The translations under genes and the position numbers were made by a program. Under the pieces are notes generated by a model. The model was given only the letters and a program-made list of their open reading frames with translations. It was not told the origin of the DNA and searched no databases. Shown in pieces: positions 1 to 7,400 of a stretch of 11,858 nucleotides of DNA (positions are counted from its first letter, which is position 1; each line of letters starts with the position of its first letter). The stretch comes from Chloroflexota bacterium (GTDB taxonomy: Bacteria; Chloroflexota; Anaerolineae; Promineifilales; Promineifilaceae), in NCBI GenBank assembly GCA_024640485.1, contig JAHEEY010000102.1, forward strand, positions 1 through 11,858, given 5' to 3'.

Positions 1-225
1 ACCAGCGGCGGGCACAAGATTACCCTGGACGACAACGGCCGAAAGGCGACCATTGAAAGCTCAGGCGATGTCGAGATCAAGTCTGGCACCAACATGAAGC
101 TCACGGCGACCGCCAACATCGACATAGAGGCAACCGGAAACCTCAATATCAAATCTAACGGGCCGTTGAACGTCCAGTCATCAGCCATTACGGCGATCAA
201 GGGCAGCCTGGTCCAGATAAACTAA
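1..225 (+). CDS. VgrG / phage baseplate assembly protein V-like spike, C-terminal fragment
   Basis: This is the 3' end of a gene that begins upstream of the window. Frame 1 is open from base 1 to a TAA at 223-225 and gives 74 residues. The peptide is a run of short alternating beta-strand repeats (for example HKITLDDNG, SGDVEIKSG, ATGNLNIKSNG), the pattern of the trimeric beta-helix at the C terminus of VgrG/gp5/gpV spike proteins. Such proteins form the central spike of the baseplate and carry the PAAR tip. The next gene is a PAAR protein only 12 bases downstream, with its ribosome binding site directly after this stop, which strongly supports the assignment. The N-terminal gp27-like and OB-fold parts cannot be seen. 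It could equally be named an Afp8-like spike of an extracellular contractile injection system. Confidence 0.85.
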   Translation, partial: TSGGHKITLDDNGRKATIESSGDVEIKSGTNMKLTATANIDIEATGNLNIKSNGPLNVQSSAITAIKGSLVQIN

Positions 226-237
226 GGAAGGTCTAGC

Positions 238-540
238 ATGGGACAGCCAGCAGCGAGATTAACCGACATGCATACTTGTCCAATGGTGACCCCAGGGGTT
301 CCGCCGATCCCCCATGTGGGTGGGCCAATAGTGGGCCCCGGCGTACCCACGGTGCTCATCGGCGGCATGCCGGCGGCGGTCTTGGGAGACATGGTCACCT
401 GTGTTGGGCCGCCGGATACCATCGCAAAAGGCTCAGCCACAGTGCTGATCGGTGGCAAACCTGCCGCTCGAATGGGTGATAACACCGCCCACGGCGGCTC
501 GATTGTGTTGGGCTGTCCAACCGTGTTGATCGGCGGCTAA
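238..540 (+). CDS. PAAR-domain spike tip protein
   Basis: A 100-residue protein made entirely of a PAAR domain, the cone that caps the VgrG-type spike and sharpens it for membrane puncture. The motif recurs as PAARLTD (residues 4-10), PAAVLGD (45-51) and PAARMGD (75-81), and TVLIGG appears at 38-43, 68-73 and 95-100, showing the threefold pseudo-repeat of the fold. H12, H26, C55 and H85 are plausible ligands for the zinc ion that PAAR tips hold; this ligand set is inferred by analogy. A GGAAGG ribosome binding site lies just upstream of the ATG. No N- or C-terminal extension is present, so this is a bare tip rather than a PAAR-toxin fusion. It sits between the spike gene and gp25-like genes, as in contractile injection system clusters (Afp10-like). 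Confidence 0.92.
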   Translation: MGQPAARLTDMHTCPMVTPGVPPIPHVGGPIVGPGVPTVLIGGMPAAVLGDMVTCVGPPDTIAKGSATVLIGGKPAARMGDNTAHGGSIVLGCPTVLIGG

Positions 541-625
541 TCCCGTCGGAAACCCGGGTTCGTAGCCAACAGCCCTGGTGGGTACATTTTGCCAGAGGCG
601 AAGCGCATTTTTAGGGATATTTAGT

Positions 626-805
626 ATGACGAAAGAATTTATCGGACGGGGATGGTCATTTCCGCCAAAGGTGGGCCCGCAGGGCGGGCTGCTCCTGACC
701 AATGTCGATCAGTCTATCCGGATCATCCTGATGACCTCCATCGGACAGCGGATGATGCGGACCACTTCTGGCTGCCGCATTCACGAAACGGTTAACGTCC
801 CGTAA
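626..805 (+). pseudogene. Truncated duplicate of the gp25-like baseplate gene
   Basis: A 59-codon frame starts at ATG 626, with an AGGGA ribosome binding site at 613-617, and ends at TAA 803-805. It is a close copy of the first half of the intact gp25-like gene that follows: FIGRGWSFPPK, GPQGGLLLT, DQSIRIILMTSIGQR and GCRIHE are shared. Relative to that copy it lacks about four residues (TDRN region) and stops where the intact protein continues with its second half. DNA similarity is high (for example an identical run around 719-741 versus 957-979) and fades at about 800, close to the stop. The conserved C-terminal half of the gp25 fold (EPRI, LVFPFYL) is missing, so it probably cannot fill the baseplate role. 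Start and ribosome binding site are intact, so a short product could still be made. A longer in-frame GTG start at 578 is less likely because that extension has no match in the intact copy. Confidence 0.75.
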
Positions 806-821
806 TCAGTACCGTTATAAT
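792..821 (+). promoter_or_regulatory. Candidate sigma-70-type promoter upstream of the intact gp25-like gene
   Basis: A perfect TATAAT hexamer occupies 816-821. TTAACG at 792-797 matches the -35 consensus at four of six positions with an 18-base spacer. It lies at the end of the truncated gp25 copy and about 30 bases before the ATG at 851, so it could give the downstream baseplate genes a second promoter. The match could be chance, and promoter rules in the presumed host are not well defined. Confidence 0.3.
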
Positions 822-850
822 GACACCAGACCAGAGATTCGAGGAATTGA

Positions 851-1246
851 ATGGCTAACGATTTTATAGGCAGAGGGTGGTCTTTTCCGCCCAAAATAGG
901 GCCCCAGGGTGGGCTTCTTCTAACGACTGATCGAAACGAGATCGATCAGTCGATCCGGATCATCCTGATGACCTCCATTGGTCAGCGGGTGATGCGGACC
1001 ACTTTTGGCTGCCGCATTCACGAATTGGTCTTCGCCCCAAACAATGCTGAGACCGCCTCGCAAGCGGTCCGCTATGTCACCGAAGCATTGGGCATGTGGG
1101 AGCCGCGCATCTATGTCAACGAAGTGTTGGCGGCGCCCCATCCCGACCAGGATAATCATCTACTCATCGACATTAAATACACGGTGAAAGGGACCAACGA
1201 TCCCCGCAGCCTGGTATTCCCGTTCTATCTCATTCCTGAAGAATAG
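851..1246 (+). CDS. gp25/GPW-like baseplate wedge protein
   Basis: A 131-residue protein of the phage T4 gp25 / P2 gpW family (Afp9-like in extracellular contractile injection systems; related to TssE of type VI secretion). Members sit in the inner baseplate and link the wedge to the first sheath ring. Family hallmarks are GRGWSFPP near residue 7, an IDQSIRIILMTSIGQRVMR stretch, FGCRIHELVF, an EPRI motif and the ending DPRSLVFPFYLI. Length is normal for the family. A GAGGA ribosome binding site at 841-845 fixes the ATG at 851. The gene follows the PAAR gene and a truncated copy of itself, and precedes the J-like wedge gene, a standard baseplate order. The full length and conserved C-terminal half suggest this is the working copy. 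Confidence 0.92.
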   Translation: MANDFIGRGWSFPPKIGPQGGLLLTTDRNEIDQSIRIILMTSIGQRVMRTTFGCRIHELVFAPNNAETASQAVRYVTEALGMWEPRIYVNEVLAAPHPDQDNHLLIDIKYTVKGTNDPRSLVFPFYLIPEE

Positions 1247-1278
1247 ATTTCATTGATATTCGTAACCCGGAGGCATCT

Positions 1279-3297
1279 ATGCCGCTAACAGCACCAAAGT
1301 TAGACGATCGACATTTTCAAGACATCGTTGATGAAGCCAAAAAACGCATTCCCCACTACATCAAGGAATGGACAGACCACAACGTCAGCGATCCTGGGGT
1401 AACCATGATCGAGCTGTTCGCCTGGATGACGGACACCATTCTCTACCGGATGAACCAGGTGCCCGATCTGCACTACATCAAATTCATGGAGCTGCTGGGC
1501 ATTACCTTGAAGCAGCCGGTCCCTGCCCGGGCGCCGGTAACCTTCTGGCTGGCGGCCCCCCAGGAGGCGCCCGCTTTGATTCCCGCCGGCACTGAAGTCG
1601 CCAGCACCCAAACAGAAAACCAGCCTTCGATCATCTTCACCACTGACACCGATTTCTACGTCAGCCCGCCCCAGATCATCGCGGTACTCTCTGAAGTCGC
1701 TTCCGGCAATGAAGGGGAGAAGGAGTTCAAGCAGCACAATGTGGAGCGGGTGCTGAAAGGGTTGGAAAGCTTCTCCGCATTTTCCAGCCGTCCCCAGGCA
1801 AAAGATGCCCTCTACTTCGGATTCGAGAACGACCTCAGCCATCACATATTAGGCTTTGATCTGCAGTGCAACTCTGCCGGCGGCGCCGGCATCAACCCCA
1901 CCCTGCCGCCGTACGTGTGGGAAGTCTCCACCGGCGATATAGACGAACCATGGCGGCGTTGCGAGATGGATCCCGATGAAGACAGCACCAAAGGGATGAA
2001 CGTTTCCGGGCGGATGCGGGTGCACCTGCCGGAGATGGGCAAAGTCAGAATCGATAAGGAGAGTTTCTTCTGGGCTCGGGTGAGAATATTGACCGAAGCT
2101 GAGTACACCGATCAGATGCGTCCCTACCGCAACACCCCTCAAATCGAGCGTGTGGCGGTTCGCGCCTGGGGCAGCAGTACCATGGCTACCCATTCCCAGC
2201 AGATCAATAAGGAGCTGCTGGGCAGCAGTGACGGCTCCGCGGGCCAATATTACCATCTGCAAGTCACCCCAATCCTGGAGCGCCGGCCCGATGAACATCT
2301 GATCGTCTGGGCAGACGGTGAAGCGCAGCATTGGGCAGAAGTGCCTGACTTCTCTGGATCGGATGAAAAAGACCGGCATTACACCCTGGACAGCGTCTCC
2401 GGCGAACTGCGTCTGGGGCCGGCTATCCGCCAGCCGGATGGTACCATTCGCCGGTACGGGGCGATCCCGCCCCGGGGCGCCAATTTGATCTTCCGCAAGT
2501 ATCGCTATGGCGGCGGCCTTGACGGCAATGTCATGGTTGGGCAGTTGAACACCTTGAAGACCGCCATCCCATACATCGCTTCTGTCAGAAACAGGCAAGC
2601 GGCCCAAGGCGGCCTGGACGCGGAAACATTGGAAGCGGCCAAGATGCGTGCCCCGGCCCAGCTTCGCACCCGCGACCGGGCGGTCACCGAAGCTGACTTC
2701 GAATTCCTGGCACAAGAAGTGCTGCGGGATACTGGCTGGGGCAAATACCGGGTGAAATGCCTGCAGCCCCGCCCCTCCAGGGAAAGCCGGGTCATCCCAG
2801 GCCAGGTGTATGTCCTGGTGGTGCCCCACATCCAGAATCCGGCAGACCGGCTGCGCCCCAAGCCGGAGCATCTGGAACTAGAGGAAGGGGAAGTGTACGA
2901 CCGGCTGATGGCCCGCCTGAATGAACGGCGGCTGCTGACTGTACGGCTTGATGTTCGCTCGCCAGCATACCATTGGGTGGCTGCCCGGGTGGCGATTCGT
3001 GCCGTTCCCGGCACCAACCATGCCAGGGTGGAGGATGCGGTATTGGGAAGATTATACAGCTTCTTGAACCCGCTCATCGGTGGGCTGGATGGTCAGGGAT
3101 GGCCCTTTGGCCGCGATTTGGTGATCTCCGATGTATACCAGGCATTGATGGGGATACCGGGCGTGCAGCTCATCCGTGATGTCGAGCTGTTCATGACTTC
3201 CGCCGGCGAAGGCCCCAGAGGGGATGCCGTAGAAGCGGTGGAAGTGGTCGGGCACGGCACCGTTGCCTCTGGTGTCCATGAGTTGGTTTTCGTCTAG
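1279..3297 (+). CDS. Baseplate J-like assembly protein (TIGR02243 type)
   Basis: A 672-residue protein of the 'putative baseplate assembly protein' group, a gp6/gpJ-like wedge component (Afp11-like). These subunits form the baseplate ring around the spike and transmit the contraction signal. The N-terminal signature is clear: PKLDDRHFQDIVDEAKKRIP followed by SDPGVTMIELFAWMTD at residues 37-52 and LYRMNQVPDLHYIKFMELLG. The C-terminal half has the GGLDGNV segment near residue 411 and the DRAVTEADFEFLA segment near 466-480 typical of J-like proteins. There is no signal peptide or membrane segment, so it acts in the cytoplasm or assembled particle. A CGGAGG ribosome binding site precedes the ATG. 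It lies 32 bases after the gp25-like gene and is probably cotranscribed with it. The middle region (about residues 150-400) is less conserved and I assign it no separate domain. Confidence 0.9.
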   Translation: MPLTAPKLDDRHFQDIVDEAKKRIPHYIKEWTDHNVSDPGVTMIELFAWMTDTILYRMNQVPDLHYIKFMELLGITLKQPVPARAPVTFWLAAPQEAPALIPAGTEVASTQTENQPSIIFTTDTDFYVSPPQIIAVLSEVASGNEGEKEFKQHNVERVLKGLESFSAFSSRPQAKDALYFGFENDLSHHILGFDLQCNSAGGAGINPTLPPYVWEVSTGDIDEPWRRCEMDPDEDSTKGMNVSGRMRVHLPEMGKVRIDKESFFWARVRILTEAEYTDQMRPYRNTPQIERVAVRAWGSSTMATHSQQINKELLGSSDGSAGQYYHLQVTPILERRPDEHLIVWADGEAQHWAEVPDFSGSDEKDRHYTLDSVSGELRLGPAIRQPDGTIRRYGAIPPRGANLIFRKYRYGGGLDGNVMVGQLNTLKTAIPYIASVRNRQAAQGGLDAETLEAAKMRAPAQLRTRDRAVTEADFEFLAQEVLRDTGWGKYRVKCLQPRPSRESRVIPGQVYVLVVPHIQNPADRLRPKPEHLELEEGEVYDRLMARLNERRLLTVRLDVRSPAYHWVAARVAIRAVPGTNHARVEDAVLGRLYSFLNPLIGGLDGQGWPFGRDLVISDVYQALMGIPGVQLIRDVELFMTSAGEGPRGDAVEAVEVVGHGTVASGVHELVFV

Positions 3298-3390
3298 GCT
3301 GCAAACAGGACAGCGGCAGCTCCTAAAGCCGTTGGGCGCATTTGAGCAAAAGCGGGATTGGTGACTCGCCTTACCATGAATCATAAAGGT

Positions 3391-3406
3391 GCCCGCCGCA
3401 GCGGGC
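3391..3406 (+). other. GC-rich hairpin in the J / FHA-tail intergenic gap
   Basis: GCCCGC and GCGGGC form a six-base-pair stem around a CGCA loop, and a one-base bulge would allow two more pairs. It lies in the largest non-coding gap of the window (3298-3443). No T-tract follows, so it is not a typical intrinsic terminator. It could be an mRNA-stabilising or attenuating element, or nothing. I see no other structured element in that gap. Confidence 0.25.
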
Positions 3407-3443
3407 CACGAACCAGCGTAAGGCTACAATTAGGGAATAGAAC

Positions 3444-4472
3444 ATGGCAGTAGTTATTCATCAGTTTAAGATTACCGGGCCGCAAATGTCATTGACCTTT
3501 GTGGCGCCTGTTGGTACTACCAACATCGGGCGGCACCCGGACAACGATCTGGTCTTCGTCCATCCCCTGGTTTCCCGCCGCCATGCCAAGTTAGAGACCA
3601 CCGATGAGCTCTGCCAGATCGTCGATCTGGGAAGTACCCACGGCAGCCAGGTCAACCAGGAACAGCTGGCCTCGCAGAAGCCGTATACGCTCAAATCTGG
3701 CGATGTGATCGACATCGGCGCTTTCCATATGGAGTACGAGCAGATCCAGCAGCCGGAAATCGTCACCGGACCAGAACCGGAAGCGGAACAGCCAGATGAA
3801 GACGCCCCGTCCACGCCAGCGGCAGCGACGCCAGCACCGAAGAAGCCCAGGGCAACTGCCAAGAGCGCCGACCGCCCCGTCTCAGCCACTTCGGAATTCG
3901 CGCCGGTCTCCCGCCCCTTTTCGGCTTATACGGCAAAGCCAGAGCCGAAAGCGGAACAGAACGGAGAATTCGTACTGCCCCCGGGACTGTCGCTCGACCG
4001 CAGCAGCTATCAGCAGTTTCTGCCCGACATCTACTACGGCGGCAGCAATCCGTTCATGCCCAGGTTCCTGGCGATGCTGGAATCGATATTGGCTCCAATT
4101 GAATGGAACATCAACCATTTTGATCTCTTCTTAGATCCGATGAGCGCCCCCACCGCCTTTCTCCAATGGCTGGCAAACTGGTATGAGATCATCTTCGATG
4201 AGTCGTGGGGTGAAGAGAGCCGGCGGACCTTATTGAAAGAAGCGTTTCAGATTTACAATCGCCGCGGGACAGCCTGGGCGCTAGGCCGTATCCTGGAGAT
4301 ATATTCCGGCGTTGAAGTAGAAATTGACGATCAAGATCCCAATCTAGATCGATTCACATTCAACGTCAGATTCCCGCTGCGGGAAATGCAGATTAATCGG
4401 TCGATGGTAGAACAAATCATAAATGCGAACAAACCGGCACATACCACTTATACGCTCATGTTTAAGGGTTAA
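3444..4472 (+). CDS. FHA domain-tail protein I (TIGR02242-like) baseplate fusion
   Basis: A 342-residue two-domain protein. Residues about 20-98 are a forkhead-associated domain: GR at 29-30, SRRH at 44-47, DLGSTHGS at 61-68 and N71. The usual Asn of the TNG turn is His66, a variant also known in some functional FHA domains. Residues about 100-175 are a Pro/Ala/Glu-rich linker. Residues about 178-342 match the phage tail protein I / TIGR02242 baseplate family: QQFLPDIY, FMPRFLAMLESIL, DPMSAPTAFLQWLANWYE and RRGTAWALGRILEIYSG. That family forms the outer part of the baseplate wedge with the J-like subunit encoded just upstream. FHA domains bind phosphothreonine peptides, so this subunit probably tethers the baseplate to a phosphorylated partner; the two adjacent kinases are the obvious candidates. 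An AGGGA ribosome binding site at 3432-3436 supports the start. The stop lies 21 bases before the first kinase gene. Confidence 0.88.
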   Translation: MAVVIHQFKITGPQMSLTFVAPVGTTNIGRHPDNDLVFVHPLVSRRHAKLETTDELCQIVDLGSTHGSQVNQEQLASQKPYTLKSGDVIDIGAFHMEYEQIQQPEIVTGPEPEAEQPDEDAPSTPAAATPAPKKPRATAKSADRPVSATSEFAPVSRPFSAYTAKPEPKAEQNGEFVLPPGLSLDRSSYQQFLPDIYYGGSNPFMPRFLAMLESILAPIEWNINHFDLFLDPMSAPTAFLQWLANWYEIIFDESWGEESRRTLLKEAFQIYNRRGTAWALGRILEIYSGVEVEIDDQDPNLDRFTFNVRFPLREMQINRSMVEQIINANKPAHTTYTLMFKG

Positions 4473-4484
4473 TGCAGCAGATTC

Positions 4485-4490
4485 AGGTGA
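4485..4490 (+). promoter_or_regulatory. Ribosome binding site that selects the first kinase start
   Basis: AGGTGA ends three bases before ATG 4494 and nine bases before a second in-frame ATG at 4500. The spacing of its AGG core (six bases) favours 4494. The paralogous downstream kinase aligns from 4500 (MSNLIG versus MNNLIG), so either start is possible and they differ by only two residues. Confidence 0.45.
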
Positions 4491-4493
4491 TAC

Positions 4494-7400
4494 ATGAGTA
4501 TGAGTAATCTAATCGGACAACAGCTCGCCCACCATTATCAAATCCAAGCCATGTTAGGCCAAGGAAGGATCGGCACTGTCTACCAGGCAATCGATATCGA
4601 CACCCATAAACCGGTAGCGGTGAAGGTCATTTCGCTGCAGCTGGCGCAGCAAACCGATTTCCGGCGGCGTTTCCTTGAGGAAATTCAAGCGATTCCCAGG
4701 CTGGAACATCCCTCGATCATCACCATTCATGAGGCAGGGGTGGATACCGAGCGAGATATCCTGTACATGACCATGGATTATGTGACCGACCGCAGTCTGA
4801 CCGCCTATTTGCAGCAGCTGCAGTGGCGAGGCGAACTGATTGATCCGGTGGAAGCGTTCCAGGTCATCGCGCAGGTAGCTGAAGGGCTGCATTATGCTCA
4901 CCAGAAAGGGGTGTTCCACCGGGACATCCGGCCCAACATCATCCTGTTCAAGCTGGAAGAAGATTCGATCGTGGTCGGCGGCGTTCACCGCCGGGCGATG
5001 ATCGGCGATTTCGGGCTGGTCACCTTGCTGGAAGCGGAAGCCGAACCATTCGAGGGATCACTTCCCTACTACTCCCCGGAACAGTGCTTGCGGCGACAGG
5101 TAGATGGACGCTCCGATTTGTACGGCTTAGGGGTAGTCCTCTACCAGTTGGTCACCAATCAGCTTCCTTTCGAGATCAACTCATTGGAAGACGCGGTGCA
5201 GCAGCATGTGAACCAGGCTCCGCTGCCGCCAAGACAAATTCGGCCGGAGCTGCCGTTGGCGGTTGAGAAGATCATCCTGAGAGCGATGGCCAAACGGCCG
5301 GAAGAGCGATTCCAAACCGGGGCCGAGATGGCCAAAGCGCTGCGGGAAACGGCGGCGGAAATGGTCGTTTCGCCTACCACAGCGGCGCCAGTGGAAATCA
5401 GCGCCATTGATACCGTCTACCTATCACCCGAAAATATCGCCATTTCTACCAGGGAGTGGAGCAGCGTCGAAGACCGGGTGTCTATTACCCAAGACGTCCC
5501 CCGCAGCCTGAACCGGCGGATCATATCGATCGGCCGGAGTGAAAGCAACGATATCGCCCTGCCGTCCACCAGCGTCACCCGCAGGCATGCCCAATTGGAG
5601 CGCACCGCCACCGGCTGGCAGATCCGCGACCTGGGCAGCACCAACGGGACCCTGCTGGACGGCACCGCCCTGCTGCCCAACATCCCCACAGAGTGGGCCA
5701 GCCACCAAACCGTCGGGATCGGCCCTTATTTCCTGCAGCTGCATCCAGGCCAGGGGTTTAACGCGCCTGCCCGCCCCTTTGAGCTGTTCGTGGTCCCCAG
5801 CGAAGTCGATATCCTGACCGGCAAGCAAGCGGACATTCAGGTCATTATCAGCAATCAGAGTGAAACCGCCGACAACTACAACTTGGCGGTAGAAAGGCTG
5901 CCGGCCGACTGGGTAAGCCTCTCTCAATCATCGCTGCACCTGGCGCCGGGACAACGGGCCGCCGTCAATTTAACCATCAAGCCGTCCCTCAACGGCTCAA
6001 CCATACCGGGCAAGACGCAGTTTCTGATGGCGGCCACCTCCGAAGCAAGGGATCACGAGCGGGTAGCGATCACCGGTACGGTCAATGTCCTCTCGGCTGA
6101 TGATGAATTCGAATTCAGCGTGTTCCCAGCCAAGGTCAAAGGGAAAGGAACCTGCCAGCTGCAGATCAGAAATATAGGCATCAAAGACAGCAGCTATACC
6201 ATCTTGGGCAGCGATCCTGACAATGCGGTTCGTTTTGGTGAATGGCGGCAGCCGGAACAAGCGGCGGCGACCCCTGGCAAGCCGGGACAGCCATCTGCTG
6301 GCGGCAAAACGCCTATCGTGCCGCGCTCATCATTTTTGCGCCGGCTGCCGATTTTCAGACAAATGAGCTACGCGCCCCAGCGGCTGATGTCCAGGGTGGT
6401 CAATGTCCCTCGCCAGGCGATGAACCGAATTCTGCCCGGCCTGGGCAGCCTGGTCTCCACCGGCAGCATCAGCCGGCAGTTCGGCAAATCAGCTGGTCCC
6501 AAGAAAGGAACACCGGCCGCGGCGCAGCCTCGATACCAGAAGCCGGTCGGTGCCCGCGAGGTTATTTACCCTGATGATCTGCGCACCCAGGTCAAGGTGG
6601 CTGCCGGGCAGCTGAAGACGGTCGCTATCACTGTCGCTCCCCGGAAACGCACCTTGTTCAGCCGGCATGAGCAGACCCATTCCTTTGAGTTTTCGGTATT
6701 TACGGACACAGGAAAGCGGCAGGCCCAGGAAGGGGAGCTGACGGTCAAGCCGCGGCTGCAAACCCGGTTCTCCGGAACCGCCATCGCGGCGATGGTGCTG
6801 ATCTTCGCGCTGGCGGCCTCGGTCATCTATGCCACCTCCATCAATAAGCCAGCAGCGGCGCTGCTTTTCGGCTCGCAAGATTTGGACCAGGACGGGCTGG
6901 CTAACCTGAGTGAAATATATGCCTACCGTACCGATCCCAACAACCCTGACACGGATCGAGACGGCCTGACCGACGGCGACGAGGTGGAGCTGGGATTGGA
7001 TCCCCATAAGATGGATACCGATGACGACTCACTTTCGGATATAATGGAACAAGAGCTGAACACCAACCCGCTCGTTTACGATACTGACGGCGACTCATTA
7101 TCTGACGGGTTAGAAGTACGAACCTTGCACACCGATCCCCTGATCGCCAACTCGGATCCGATCATCATCCGGGCCACGGCCACAAACACGCCGCCTCCGG
7201 ACCTCAGCCCCCAGGCGACACCGGAAACAGCGCCGGAAGTGGAAGCGACCAGCGCGCCGCCGCCCCCTTCATCACAGACCATTCTCACCAGCCTGGCCGC
7301 GGACGACGGCACTGTCATTCTAGAGAACGGTGTTGGCGCGGCAGTGATCAGTAATGAGCCGTTCATCCAGATTGGTGACAGTGAAAACAGCGAACGGCAG

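Noticed and set aside
222..485. 87-codon minus-strand frame opposite the PAAR gene
   Set aside because: Its Pro/Gly-rich repeats mirror the PAAR repeats on the other strand, and the plus-strand frame has PAAR motifs and a good ribosome binding site.
551..560. Perfect palindrome AACCCGGGTT after the PAAR gene
   Set aside because: It has no loop and no T-tract, so it is not a terminator, and ten bases is short enough to arise by chance in GC-rich DNA.
1849..2871. 340-codon open frame on the minus strand
   Set aside because: It lies wholly inside the J-like gene, which has clear family motifs. Its peptide shows no recognisable domain and is rich in residues expected from antisense reading of GC-rich codons.
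3425..3430. TACAAT as a -10 box before the FHA-tail gene
   Set aside because: No acceptable -35 sequence is found 16-18 bases upstream, and the position is very close to the start codon.
1..4472. Type VI secretion system baseplate
   Set aside because: The J-like (TIGR02243) and I-like (TIGR02242) subunits are typical of phage-tail or extracellular-type injection systems. No TssF, TssG, TssK or membrane-complex gene is seen.
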